This document shows positions 27,336-36,827 of a stretch of 64,000 nucleotides of DNA, in pieces (position 1 is the stretch's first letter; each line of letters begins with the position of its first letter). Source of the stretch: Fabrea salina (taxonomy: Eukaryota > Ciliophora > Heterotrichea > Heterotrichida > Fabreidae); the NCBI GenBank assembly GCA_022984795.1, contig JALIHJ010000030.1, forward strand, positions 124,001 through 188,000, given 5' to 3'. Made by a program: the position numbers and the translations under genes. Under the pieces are notes generated by a model, which was given only the letters and a program-made list of their open reading frames with translations, was not told the DNA's origin and did not search any database.

Positions 27336-29780
27336 ATGGCAAGTAACGTCACACTTGAGAACGCCATAACCCTTATAACTTCTAAGTACACTGCTGAAAG
27401 AATAGACAGACACGCTGCTATGGTTCGGCGGATTTGCAGTGACAAGTCTCCTTACTCTGAAGGGTTTTACTTCAAAGACTTAGAGGTAGTAATGAAGCTA
27501 GTTGAAATACTCGTCAAAGGAATCGAAGAGGGAAAGCAAGAATACTTCCAAGCTCTGCAGACTCTGATCAACCACTGCAAACTGGACTTCCGCAAAGAAA
27601 AGTCAAGTGACGAAAACAACTACGTTCCTTTGCTTCCTCAGTTTTTGGAAAACTTCACTCCAATCCTCAAATTTAAAGAAGAGTCCAAAAAAGACTTAGT
27701 TCTTACAATTTGTGACTTCGTGACCTTTTTCGCAGCTAAAGAAACCCAAGTTTCTGCTAAGTCTCCTGCCAAACACTCTAAAAGTTCTGTGTCTAGCTTC
27801 AATAAAACGTCTGTCTCCGAAGAAATCGAAGAACCATTGGGAGTCCAAATCAGAAAAAAAGGAACTAAGTACTTGCGTGCTTTAGCCAACACTACACTTC
27901 CTGAGGCCTTTGTGCAGCTTTTAGCCGACAATGTGTCTGACCCTGAAATAGCAGCTCACTCAGTCCAAGCGATATCAGCTATTTCTATTTACGCTCCTTT
28001 AGCCCAGAAAATAGGAGAACTGGGGGCACTCAAGGACTTAGTAGTGGTGATTTGCAGTACTCCGAACTTCAGAGACCCACTTGTTAACATTTGCATAGAG
28101 TGCATTTGGAATATTCTTGAGCAGTCCGGACAAGACTCGATAGAGACCCTTGCTAGGGAAGAACTGATTCTTTCACTGCAATCCACAATCAACAAAGTGA
28201 TCACAGAGGGCTACAAACTCTCAGACAGAAAACTAAGGAACGAACTAATGATTCTGGTAACTACAGTAGTAGCAAGCACACACACCCACCCTTTCTTTTT
28301 GTCAAAAGAAGAGAATCCAGTTTCTTTTTTGGAACAACTCATTAAGTACAGTTCTTACGACGAAGTTAACCTGACTTCTGAAACTCCTGTGAAGCCCATG
28401 TGGGGTTCGGAGCCCGAAGACCTGGAATTCAAAAAGTTACTTTGGACTTGTGTAAGTAGGCTGATTTCTACACAACAAGAAGAAGCTGTTAAGGTGATAA
28501 TGAACAGCAACTACTTAGCTTCTATGCTTATTTACTTAGACCCCTTCCAAAAGAACCAACCTATCCAAAGGTGGCAGTCAGCCCAACTCAAAGAAATCCA
28601 AGCCCACGCCCTTTACATAATATACCACATCCTCTCAATAATTCCTGACCATTTCCAGCAGCAAAACGGAAACTACTGTTTAGTGCACTTCTTGAATGTG
28701 CATCAAGACATTCAAATGAAGCTAGCTACTTTAAAAGTGCTAGAAATCGCTTCTCAGTTCAGCGAGTTCAAAGAAGAGCTTTCAGAAGAGGGCTTGTTTG
28801 ACAACTTAATAGGCATAGTAGAAGGAGATGTGGACTACCCTTTGTCTGTGAGGGAACTGGCTTTGTCCATTGTTTCAAATGCTTGCAAAGACTGCAGAAA
28901 AAACCAAAAAGAAATCAGGCGCAAAGGCTGGATAGAAATAATAAAGTCCAACATCAAAGAAATTCCTCCTACGGTTTCTGGAGAACCAGATCAGTACCTA
29001 CTTGCAGTTCTGGACTGTTTGTGGCATGCAATCCTCCAAAACAAAAGGTCTGTTCTCCACTTTGTAGACATTGAAGGAGTTTCCACACTTCTGGACTACT
29101 TAGACGAGTGTCCTGAAATCCACAGAAGACTAGTGGTGTCTTGTTTGTGCAAAGTTCTTACTGTGCAAAGGGCTAAAAGTGCCTTTACTAGTTGGAACTC
29201 CATCAAAAACATGTCGAATGCTTCACAACTAATGGTGAAGTTGTACGAAGAAGAAGAAAAGAGACTCGGAGTTGAGTATGAAGAAGAAGGAGTGCTAAAA
29301 AACCCAGAGCGTCCCCTAGCTTACAACGAAGCTAAAACCACCAAAGGCTTTGAAAGACTAAGAGAAGCTTTGCTTGCTGGGGAGAACCAAAGCGAGATTT
29401 CAGTGATCCGCAAAAAGCAACTAGAAGTAGTTAGGAAAAGAGATTTGCGCGCAAGCATTTACAGTTGTCTTTCTTTAGTGGGCTTTGACGTGAATGAACT
29501 TGAAGGCAAAGAAAGACAAAAGATGGAAGTGATTCGCATGTACCCTGAGTTCAGAAAAGGAGAGTTACTGCTAGACATCAAGTACGAACTAGAAACCTTA
29601 GGAATAAGACCTATCACTGATGATAGAGTGTCCCTAGAAGAGTGGCTTAAAGAGTCCTACGAAAAAGCTTCTAACACCAAAAAGAACCAGTTGATGATTG
29701 CAAAGGACCTTAAACGACAAGAAGAAAAGTCACTTGAAGAGTTCTACCAGAAGATCCTTAAAAACGGCAAAACCATGTAA
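27336..29780 (+). CDS. CFAP69: CFAP69, armadillo-repeat ciliary protein
   Basis: 814 residues of helical armadillo-type repeats. Several blocks match CFAP69 as I recall it: DRKLRNELMILVTTVVAS, DLEFKKLLWTCVSRLIS, RWQSAQLKEIQAHALYII, LYEEEEKRLGV and LETLGIRPITDD near the C-terminus. CFAP69 belongs to the central-apparatus C1b projection in motile cilia and is needed for normal beating. The protein is somewhat shorter than the human form (~941). Its ATG directly follows the stop codon of the DHHC gene, so it has no room for its own leader unless transcription starts inside that gene. Confidence 0.88.
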   Translation: MASNVTLENAITLITSKYTAERIDRHAAMVRRICSDKSPYSEGFYFKDLEVVMKLVEILVKGIEEGKQEYFQALQTLINHCKLDFRKEKSSDENNYVPLLPQFLENFTPILKFKEESKKDLVLTICDFVTFFAAKETQVSAKSPAKHSKSSVSSFNKTSVSEEIEEPLGVQIRKKGTKYLRALANTTLPEAFVQLLADNVSDPEIAAHSVQAISAISIYAPLAQKIGELGALKDLVVVICSTPNFRDPLVNICIECIWNILEQSGQDSIETLAREELILSLQSTINKVITEGYKLSDRKLRNELMILVTTVVASTHTHPFFLSKEENPVSFLEQLIKYSSYDEVNLTSETPVKPMWGSEPEDLEFKKLLWTCVSRLISTQQEEAVKVIMNSNYLASMLIYLDPFQKNQPIQRWQSAQLKEIQAHALYIIYHILSIIPDHFQQQNGNYCLVHFLNVHQDIQMKLATLKVLEIASQFSEFKEELSEEGLFDNLIGIVEGDVDYPLSVRELALSIVSNACKDCRKNQKEIRRKGWIEIIKSNIKEIPPTVSGEPDQYLLAVLDCLWHAILQNKRSVLHFVDIEGVSTLLDYLDECPEIHRRLVVSCLCKVLTVQRAKSAFTSWNSIKNMSNASQLMVKLYEEEEKRLGVEYEEEGVLKNPERPLAYNEAKTTKGFERLREALLAGENQSEISVIRKKQLEVVRKRDLRASIYSCLSLVGFDVNELEGKERQKMEVIRMYPEFRKGELLLDIKYELETLGIRPITDDRVSLEEWLKESYEKASNTKKNQLMIAKDLKRQEEKSLEEFYQKILKNGKTM

Positions 29781-29803
29781 GTTGATAACTTAATACACTT
29801 AAT

Positions 29804-30733
29804 TTAGGAGTCAATAGAAGAAAAAGACCCTACAGATCTGGGTGAACACGGAGACCGTTGCGGAGAAAGCCACGAAATAAGTTCTTCACTTGGAGAGTGG
29901 CAGATTTCTTTTTCAGCTTCTTCTTTTTCTACTCTAAACACATACAAACAGAGTCCCATGATTACGTAGTAACTGATCAGTCTTATTACCAGGAATATCG
30001 AAATGTCCAAAACTTCATTTAGAGAAAAGTAGCTGTAGCATGTTTTGTTCCCGTCTATGTACTGATAAAGGTCGTCTAAAAAAGACAGTACGCTTGCTAT
30101 GAACATGCATATTATAAGTAACCTATTTAAATCTTACCACAACTCCTTGGTTCTTCCTAAATCTACCATCAAAGAGTCAATGTTCTGCAGTTTTTTTAGT
30201 TTCTTAGGCAAAATGATTCCTAAAACGATAAACCAAAGTGTTAACAAGAGTCCACTGCTCCTCATATACAGCCAAATAGGATTTGTACAGTCGTAAATCT
30301 GGGTTTTGTTGTTTTCTACCACAAAGAAAACAGCGAACCCTGTTAGAATAGCAAAGTGTGCTGCTACTAGTGGTTTAGCATAGTTTTTATAAATTCTAGA
30401 GTCAAACAACTTTCCAGTTTCCGAAGCAAAGTAGTAAAAAACAATAGTTTCCAGCACTAATTGGAAGTAGCTCATAAGCATAAACAGCACGTTGTACTCT
30501 GCGCCAAGGACCAAATAGTGAGTCACCATCATCAAAGTTTGAATTAGCTGGAGATACAAAACATTCAGAGTTTTGCTGAAGTAACTTGCCTCTGCCCTTA
30601 TTCTTCTTTTAATCAGAATAACCTACCTTTTAGTTACTGTAAATATTCCTATAACCAAGGACACTAGGGCTAAAAAGTACACTGCGCAGCACCAGCCAAT
30701 ATCAAGTTCTGAAAAGCACACTCTATATCCCAT
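29804..30733 (-). CDS. seven-transmembrane protein (GPCR-like), two tiny introns
   Basis: 299 residues from ATG 30733 after removal of two 15-nt introns (30623-30637 and 30123-30137). About seven hydrophobic segments are evident at ~14-36, 54-75, 80-103, 115-135, 150-172, 197-215 and 233-258. A short outside N-terminus and a serine-rich cytosolic tail (~260-299, SPQRSPCSPRSVGSFSS) suit a receptor regulated by phosphorylation. No sequence family could be named. The divergent SCYL2 gene starts 86 bp away. Confidence 0.8.
30123..30137 (-). other. 15-nt intron 2 in seven-transmembrane gene
   Basis: On the minus strand GTAAGATTTAAATAG; retention gives TAA directly. A is at position 10. Splicing continues into a membrane segment. 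Confidence 0.92.
30623..30637 (-). other. 15-nt intron 1 in seven-transmembrane gene
   Basis: On the minus strand GTAACTAAAAGGTAG; retention gives an in-frame TAG. A is at position 10. Splicing joins the first membrane segment to a basic loop. Confidence 0.9.
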
Positions 30734-30819
30734 TTGAGTACAATTTATTAGTATATTAAGTTTGGCATCTAACTAACTTGTTAACTATTTCTTCAACAAT
30801 ATGAGTAATAGATATTAAT

Positions 30820-32928
30820 ATGGGAAGCCAACTTGCAAAGAAGTACGAAATACAAAAAGACCCTATTTCTTTCGGTGGGATTGGCCAGCCTTGGCGCATC
30901 CACAAAGCTAAAACCAAAGACCGCTCCAAATCAGAAGTAAGTGTTTTTATGTTTGACAAAAAAGCTCTTTCGCAAAACCGCGAGAAACAAGCCATTGTGA
31001 ACACTCTCAAAGCAGAAGCAACGAACCTTGCTAAGTTAAGGCACCCTAACATTCTGCAAGTAGTTGAGCCTCTTCTAGAAGACAACAAAACCCTTGCCTT
31101 TGCCACAGAACCCCTCCAGCACTGTTTAGGCGACCTTCTCGGAAACCCCAGGCTTCTTTCAGAAGTTTTGTGTGACACTGAAGTGCGTCTGGGACTCCTT
31201 GACTTGATCCAAGCTTTGTCTTTTCTTCACTCAGAAGCCCGCATTGTGCACTTTTCTTTGTGTCCTGAAAACATTTACATAACTACAACTGGGAAGTGGA
31301 AAATATCTGGGTTAATGTTTGCGCAAAACCTAAACCAGGACTCTAAAGCTTACTTGGGAGAACTAGACATAGTACTAGCAGCTAAAAGCTTGCGCTACCA
31401 AGCTTCTTTAGGCACCCAAGCTCCTTTGCTGCACTTCAGTGCACCTGAAGTAGTGAGTTCTAACGCTGGGGACTGTTCTTCTGATATTTTTTCGTTAGGC
31501 TGCACTATTTATACAATTTACAAAGCTTTATCTGGACAGCCAGGAGAGCTACTTAACATAGAAGAGTACTCAAAGCAAGGACATAGAAATGCCTGTATGG
31601 CACTGAATCACGCACCTCCTTTAACAGTATCTTGCTTGCCGCCACAACTGTCTGAGTTAGTTTTAAGGATGGTTGGCTTCGAAAGCTCTCAAAGAGCTAG
31701 TTTGCACGAACTTTCAGTTTGCAAAGCGTTCCAAACTCCCTATGTAAAAGCAATTTACTACCTAGAACACCTCAATGAAAAACAAGAAAGTCAGAGACTG
31801 GCTTTTTTCAAAGGCCTGTCTACGATTATTGAGAAATTCGATAGAATCATAATGCTCAAAAGACTCCTGCCAGCAATTGTCCAAAACATGAAAGACCTAA
31901 GCTTAACTCCGCATATACTTCCTACGTTATTTACAGTAATTAAACAATGCGAATTAAAGCAAGACCAGTTTCAAGAACTAGTTTGGCCTAGCATCTCAAA
32001 ACTAACTCAGGCAAAAGAAATCCCTGCACAAAGTTTTTACTTGGTACTGAGTGAAATAGACCTACTTATGCAGTACTGTGAAGAGGAAAAGTCCAAAAAG
32101 TACCTTATGCCTATGGTTTTCAGAGGTTACGAATGCGGAGTTGCCCAAATAGAAGAAGTCCTTATGAAAAAAACTCCTGAAATGCTTAGCAAAATTCAAG
32201 ACAAAACCTACCTTAAGACTCAGGTGCTGCCTAGGTTCTTACAAGGAATCATCAAAACCAAGTCAAGTTCTGTGCGGGAACAAGGCCTTAAGTCACTTGG
32301 TGCAGTCCACACTAGTTTTGATAGGTCAACTATGATAGACACAATTCTTCCTTGTTTGGACAAACTTAAAAAACTAGACATGACTGGACCAATGTTAATG
32401 CCCCTTTTAGACGTCTACGAAGGAGTTTCTAGATCTCTAGGTTACAAAGTTACAGCTACCAACATTATTCCTGCTTTAAGTCCTTTGCTCGTAAACGGAG
32501 AAATGACTAAGGATGAGTTCAACAGACTTTGCGAGTGCCTTGAAACCATGTTTGCTATGGTCAGAAACTACAGAAGCCAGGAACTCCCTACACAAAATGA
32601 AGCCCCTGAGAAGTTTGAGTTCGAAGAATCCAACCAAGAACCTGAGCTAAAAGATATTTTTGGAGAGATTTCTAAACCAGAAATAGCAGACATCTTTGGA
32701 GAACTTGTTGAACAACCCGAAGTTAAACTACCTCCTCCTAAAAAACACCCTGTTAATCAGGTTTACCTGCAGCCAGACCCCTTTACTGCTTTAGAGAAGC
32801 CAAGTACTTTAAACCCCTTTGACCAGCCAGAATTCCAAGTGGACTACTGCTTTAAAGGAGTTCAGTCCAAGCCCCAGAGCCGAGACCTTCTGAGTGATTT
32901 CGCTTCTGATCCCTTTGCTGGGCTTTAG
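30820..32928 (+). CDS. SCYL2: SCYL2-like pseudokinase, clathrin-trafficking adaptor
   Basis: 702 residues. The N-terminal pseudokinase (~20-310) follows SCYL2: FGGIGQPWRIHKAKTK, VSVFMFDKKAL, RHPNILQVVEPL and, at the catalytic loop, HFSLCPENIYIT without HRD Asp or a DFG motif, so it should be inactive. A HEAT-repeat region (~330-580) follows. The tail has clathrin/AP-2-type motifs: DIFGE twice, DPFTAL, NPFDQ and DPFAGL at the very end. SCYL2 acts in trans-Golgi and endosome sorting. Human SCYL2 is longer (~930), mainly in the tail. The next gene starts 21 bp downstream. Confidence 0.92.
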   Translation: MGSQLAKKYEIQKDPISFGGIGQPWRIHKAKTKDRSKSEVSVFMFDKKALSQNREKQAIVNTLKAEATNLAKLRHPNILQVVEPLLEDNKTLAFATEPLQHCLGDLLGNPRLLSEVLCDTEVRLGLLDLIQALSFLHSEARIVHFSLCPENIYITTTGKWKISGLMFAQNLNQDSKAYLGELDIVLAAKSLRYQASLGTQAPLLHFSAPEVVSSNAGDCSSDIFSLGCTIYTIYKALSGQPGELLNIEEYSKQGHRNACMALNHAPPLTVSCLPPQLSELVLRMVGFESSQRASLHELSVCKAFQTPYVKAIYYLEHLNEKQESQRLAFFKGLSTIIEKFDRIIMLKRLLPAIVQNMKDLSLTPHILPTLFTVIKQCELKQDQFQELVWPSISKLTQAKEIPAQSFYLVLSEIDLLMQYCEEEKSKKYLMPMVFRGYECGVAQIEEVLMKKTPEMLSKIQDKTYLKTQVLPRFLQGIIKTKSSSVREQGLKSLGAVHTSFDRSTMIDTILPCLDKLKKLDMTGPMLMPLLDVYEGVSRSLGYKVTATNIIPALSPLLVNGEMTKDEFNRLCECLETMFAMVRNYRSQELPTQNEAPEKFEFEESNQEPELKDIFGEISKPEIADIFGELVEQPEVKLPPPKKHPVNQVYLQPDPFTALEKPSTLNPFDQPEFQVDYCFKGVQSKPQSRDLLSDFASDPFAGL

Positions 32929-32949
32929 TAATAAACCCTTTATGTAAAA

Positions 32950-33996
32950 ATGAATGTGCTAGTCGTTTTGCTCTGCACTGCAAGTGCGTTGAGACTGGAC
33001 GAAACCTCACTTATTCAGGTGTCCGAATTTGACTCATTCACAGGAAACGTTACTTACAACTCAGAGGACTACCAAGTCTCCTGTGAGTGCGATGAACAAG
33101 GAATAGTTGAGATTGAAGAAGTCAAATGCAAACCAACTAAAATCAAACTTGTCCAAAACCAAGAAGGCGAAGGAGCCTCTTACGAAGAGATTTCTAAAAA
33201 GTTAGAAGGGAACTTTGCTTATGCTGAAGTAACTAGGAGTTCATTTAGCTGCTTAGATGGAAGAATCACTGAGGAGGTTTTAGGAGCTCCAGGAGGGGAT
33301 GCTGGAGAGTTTGTTTTAGGCTTAATAGTTTACGAAGACATTACAGGCAAACAACTATCAGAAGAAGAAGTCCAAAGCACTTTGGAAAAGTACCTAGAGT
33401 GCATGGGACCAAGTTACTTCTACATGTGCACAGACACTGACTCAGTAGACCACATTGAAAAAGAACTAGCAGTAGAAAACATTGAAATCTTAAGTCCCCA
33501 AGAAAGCCTTCAAGAGGACATACTCAAAGTAATAGACGAACCCAGTAACATCGGAGACCTGCACCTTAGACTTTTAATTGAGTACCCTGACCTTTACTCT
33601 GTAAACTCTGAAGTCGTAAACCACTTCATTAAGGCTTTTTACAAGATATTGTGGGACAAAGAAAACCCACTGTCAGAACTACTTTACCTAGAAGTGCTTG
33701 AAGGGTCTCACAAAGAAACTGCTTTTTTAGAAATAACTACAAACAAAGAGTGCTTGAACGAGCAAGTAGCTCCTTTGGTTCTGCCTAAAGACGAGGACTT
33801 ATCTGTTTTCGTCAACCACTTAGAAGCAGTAATCATTAGGAGGAGTCAAACTGCTGACTTCTTTTCGCAGAACTTAGAAGGTGTTTCGTTTAATAGAATG
33901 CTAAAAAGACTTAATCATCATGGAGTGCTGTTTCTTGATGTCACGGGGTCCTACATTTCCAAAGAACTTCCTTTCTACACAGCAGCTTTTGTTTAG
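32950..33996 (+). CDS. secreted or lumenal protein, unknown
   Basis: 348 residues beginning with a signal peptide (MNVLVVLLCTASA). No membrane segment follows. It has scattered cysteines, among them CECDEQG, CKPTK, CLDG, CMGPSYFYMC and NKEC, a few N-glycosylation sites and an acidic composition. The C-terminus SYISKELPFYTAAFV is not an ER-retention signal. No family was recognised. It may be a lysosomal/secreted protein or cortical component. It ends 35 bp before the convergent NEK gene. Confidence 0.75.
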   Translation: MNVLVVLLCTASALRLDETSLIQVSEFDSFTGNVTYNSEDYQVSCECDEQGIVEIEEVKCKPTKIKLVQNQEGEGASYEEISKKLEGNFAYAEVTRSSFSCLDGRITEEVLGAPGGDAGEFVLGLIVYEDITGKQLSEEEVQSTLEKYLECMGPSYFYMCTDTDSVDHIEKELAVENIEILSPQESLQEDILKVIDEPSNIGDLHLRLLIEYPDLYSVNSEVVNHFIKAFYKILWDKENPLSELLYLEVLEGSHKETAFLEITTNKECLNEQVAPLVLPKDEDLSVFVNHLEAVIIRRSQTADFFSQNLEGVSFNRMLKRLNHHGVLFLDVTGSYISKELPFYTAAFV

Positions 33997-34031
33997 AAGT
34001 ACTGACTAACTTAATTAGTTATATGTAATCA

Positions 34032-35621
34032 TCAGTGGTCTTCTAAGTAAATTAAAGTATGTATTAGAGACAAAAAGTCTTTTTTGCCAGAAGGAAGTAC
34101 ATCACTTAGCTCTTCAAAGCACTTGTCGTAGTCCCAGTACTCGTCTTGACTCGATATGAAGCTTTTTAGTATGTGATAAGACTGAACAAGTACTTCAGTC
34201 CCTAGTTCTTTTTCTAAGTAGAACCTTAGTTCTTCGAGTTTTCCATCTTTTGAAATGTCTCCTGTTTGGGGGTTCTTCACTAGTTCTTCAGCTTCTGCTG
34301 AAACTTTGGCTAGTTGGGTGTTGGAGACCTTTTTAGGGTCTTCTGGGGGTTCTTTGGACTCTTCAGGGGTTTCTTTGGACTCTTCAGGGGTGTCTTCGTC
34401 CTCTTGGTTTTCTTCTTCATAAGCACTGCGAAGTACCTCAAGCATTCTTTCGTGGTCTTTGTCTTGGTCTCCAAGCCACTCAATTGTGAAGTCTTCACTG
34501 GGTTTTCTTTCTAGGTCTTGTTTCTTCTTTTTAATGTCTTCTCGCATTTTCTGGCGCATTTGTTCTCTTTCTTCTGCCTTTTGTTTCCTGGCTTCTTCGT
34601 TTTTGAGTTTTCGGGCTTGGATTTCTTTTTCTTTTCTTTCTCTAGTTTCTCTGAGTTTCTTTTGTTGCTCGATTTTAGAGAACTCGTTGGTTTTTCTGGG
34701 TTCAAAGACTTTTTGGGAGTGGTTGAGTTTTTTGTGTCTGGGCTTGTTAGGTCTTGTTTGGGGCCTGATTTCTTTGGCTAGGTTGGTTTGGGTAAGTTCT
34801 TTTTGTCTAATTGACTCTGAAAGGAAGTTTTGGATTCGGGACTTAATGAAGGGCATCCTTAGGATCTTAGAAAAAGTAGGTCTCTTCATAGGGTCTATGG
34901 AAAGCATTTGGGCTACTAAGGTTTTTAGGTCTTTTGTGAAGTGTGGAGGAATAGGGGGGTAAGCTCCTCTGACGATTTTCAGAGCTAAAAAGTGGATGGA
35001 AGAAGCGTCAAAAGGGGGTTTGAGCGTACAGAGTTGGTACAAAAGCACTCCCATACTCCAAACGTCACTTTTGAAGTTGTAGGGTTTGTTTTCAATGATT
35101 TCAGGCGAAAGGTAGTAAGGAGTACCTACTACGGTTTTTGCCTTTTCAGCAGTGGTACTTAGAACCTTTGCAATTCCAAAGTCGCCTAGCTTGACTACTC
35201 CACTCTGCATTAAAAACACGTTTTGGGCCTTTAAGTCTCTGTGGAGCACTTTGCGATCATGGACGTGTTTCATTGCCAAGCACATCTGTACAAACCAGTC
35301 AAGTATTTGCTTTTCAGGGAAGAACTTTCCTTTTTGGTTCTTAATTTTGTTGTCAAGGTCACCTCCGTCAGCATAGTCCATAACTATGTTTAGTTTTCCA
35401 TTGGCTGTGTGGATGTCTCTGAAGCAAATGATGTTAGGGTGGTCAAAAACCTGCATGACTCTGGCTTCGTTGTAAGCTTGGCTTTTCTCTTCCTCTGACA
35501 TCCCTTCTATGTTGATTTGCTTAATTACGTACTTAGAGCCGTCTTGGGGACTTTCGCTTAAGTAGCACTTTCCAAAGGCTCCTTGTCCTAGGAGTTTCAG
35601 TTCTTTGAGTTCTTCTACCAT
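34032..35621 (-). CDS. NEK (NIMA-related) protein kinase
   Basis: 529 residues. The kinase domain (~5-265) opens with LLGQGAFGKCYL and has YVIKQI, HRDLKAQNVFL, DFGIAKVL and VGTPYYLSPE, as in NEK1/NEK3/NEK5-type kinases. Basic and coiled-coil regions (~300-400), then an acidic PEESKE-type repeat (~405-440), and a helical C-terminus follow. NEKs regulate cilium length and basal-body function and are expanded in ciliates. The stop is TGA, doubled (TGATGA), with the CDPK one of only two in the window. Confidence 0.93.
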   Translation of the reverse strand: MVEELKELKLLGQGAFGKCYLSESPQDGSKYVIKQINIEGMSEEEKSQAYNEARVMQVFDHPNIICFRDIHTANGKLNIVMDYADGGDLDNKIKNQKGKFFPEKQILDWFVQMCLAMKHVHDRKVLHRDLKAQNVFLMQSGVVKLGDFGIAKVLSTTAEKAKTVVGTPYYLSPEIIENKPYNFKSDVWSMGVLLYQLCTLKPPFDASSIHFLALKIVRGAYPPIPPHFTKDLKTLVAQMLSIDPMKRPTFSKILRMPFIKSRIQNFLSESIRQKELTQTNLAKEIRPQTRPNKPRHKKLNHSQKVFEPRKTNEFSKIEQQKKLRETRERKEKEIQARKLKNEEARKQKAEEREQMRQKMREDIKKKKQDLERKPSEDFTIEWLGDQDKDHERMLEVLRSAYEEENQEDEDTPEESKETPEESKEPPEDPKKVSNTQLAKVSAEAEELVKNPQTGDISKDGKLEELRFYLEKELGTEVLVQSYHILKSFISSQDEYWDYDKCFEELSDVLPSGKKDFLSLIHTLIYLEDH

Positions 35622-35664
35622 TTATAACACAAAGTCAGTATGTTTAAACAAGTAAAAATTTAAA

Positions 35665-36813
35665 ATGAAATCTTATCTGGAGGATCTAAACATATATCCA
35701 GAAGTTCTTAACTTAAAAAAAGAACTAATATTTCTCCGAAGAGAGATCCACAAGTACCCTGAGCTCCTTTACGACTTGCCGAAAACTTCCCAGCTAGTGA
35801 AGACTTACTTAAGAACACTCGGACTTGAGGTCCACTCTAAAGTAGGAGTGTCTGGAGTTGTGGGAGTTCTTCGCGGAGAAGGCCCTTGTATTTTGCTCAG
35901 AGCTGACATGGACGCTTTGCCCATTGAAGAGACTGCCAACCTTGAGTACAAGTCAGCTTACCCAGGAAAAATGCACGCATGTGGACACGACGCTCACGTT
36001 GCAATGCTTTTAGTAGCAGCTAAAGTGCTTGTGGGGCTCAAAGACAGAATTAAGGGGTCAGTTAAGTTTTTGTTCCAACCTGCAGAAGAAGGAGGCCACG
36101 GGGCTAATGCTATGATTCAGGATAAAGCTTACCCAGTTCTTTCAGCTTCTCCTATTGTAGAAGAAGTCTACGCAGTTCACGTAACCAATAGCATCCCCAT
36201 TGGAGACTTTCTAGCTGCTGAAGAATTTGCTTCTGCAAACAGTGCTTACTTCCATATTGATTTGAAGCAAAAGTTGGAAGAAGCGAACTGCGTGTATGTG
36301 GGAGCCCAAGTGATTTCTAGCATTCAAAACATCAGCAGCTTAGTTCCGCCAGAGTACACTATGGTTATTTCGACTACAGTTTTTCAAGGAAACCCAGAGT
36401 TATGCAAGGTCGGAGGAACTATCAGGAACTACGAAGAACAAGTTAAAGACACCCTGTATAAGAACCTTAAAAACATCTGCAAAGGAGTAGAAGCTACTTT
36501 TGGCGTAGAAGCAAATGTCTGGTTTGAAGAGTTTTACTCCCCTACGGTTAACGATCCTGTGTGCACAGCCAAAGCAAGTAATGCTTTTACTAAAGTAGTC
36601 AGCAAGGCAAAAAGGCATACAGACAGTCCCCTAATTGGGGAGGATTTTTGTTACTTCACAAAAGAAAAGCCAGGGTGCTTTTTAATGCTAGGTTGTGCAA
36701 CCGAAGAAAAAAACCACCCTATTCACTCCAAAAAGTTTGAGTTGGAAGAAGAAGCACTGCTTATAGGGTGTTCTTACTGGGTGCAACTGGTTGAAGATCT
36801 TTTAATAAGATAA
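35665..36813 (+). CDS. M20-family amidohydrolase (N-acyl amino acid / IAA-amide hydrolase type)
   Basis: 382 residues. Metal-site motifs are in place: MHACGHDAHVAMLL, FQPAEEGGHGANAM, AVHVTN and, near the C-terminus, GEDFCYFTKEKPGCFLMLG. These follow bacterial HipO and plant ILR1 amidohydrolases, which release amino acids from N-acyl conjugates using two metal ions. A dimerisation domain (~190-300) interrupts the catalytic one. The family is patchy in eukaryotes, so transfer from bacteria at some time is possible but codon use matches its neighbours. No signal peptide is visible. It lies 43 bp from the divergent NEK gene. Confidence 0.9.
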   Translation: MKSYLEDLNIYPEVLNLKKELIFLRREIHKYPELLYDLPKTSQLVKTYLRTLGLEVHSKVGVSGVVGVLRGEGPCILLRADMDALPIEETANLEYKSAYPGKMHACGHDAHVAMLLVAAKVLVGLKDRIKGSVKFLFQPAEEGGHGANAMIQDKAYPVLSASPIVEEVYAVHVTNSIPIGDFLAAEEFASANSAYFHIDLKQKLEEANCVYVGAQVISSIQNISSLVPPEYTMVISTTVFQGNPELCKVGGTIRNYEEQVKDTLYKNLKNICKGVEATFGVEANVWFEEFYSPTVNDPVCTAKASNAFTKVVSKAKRHTDSPLIGEDFCYFTKEKPGCFLMLGCATEEKNHPIHSKKFELEEEALLIGCSYWVQLVEDLLIR

Positions 36814-36827
36814 CTATTACAATGTAG

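Noticed and set aside
34314-34962. Plus-strand F/L-rich frames opposite the NEK tail
   Set aside because: Complement of the acidic and lysine-rich NEK C-terminus; no start context and no homology.
35665-36813. Recent bacterial transfer of the M20 amidohydrolase
   Set aside because: Base composition, codon use and tight packing match the neighbours; an old transfer cannot be judged without a tree.
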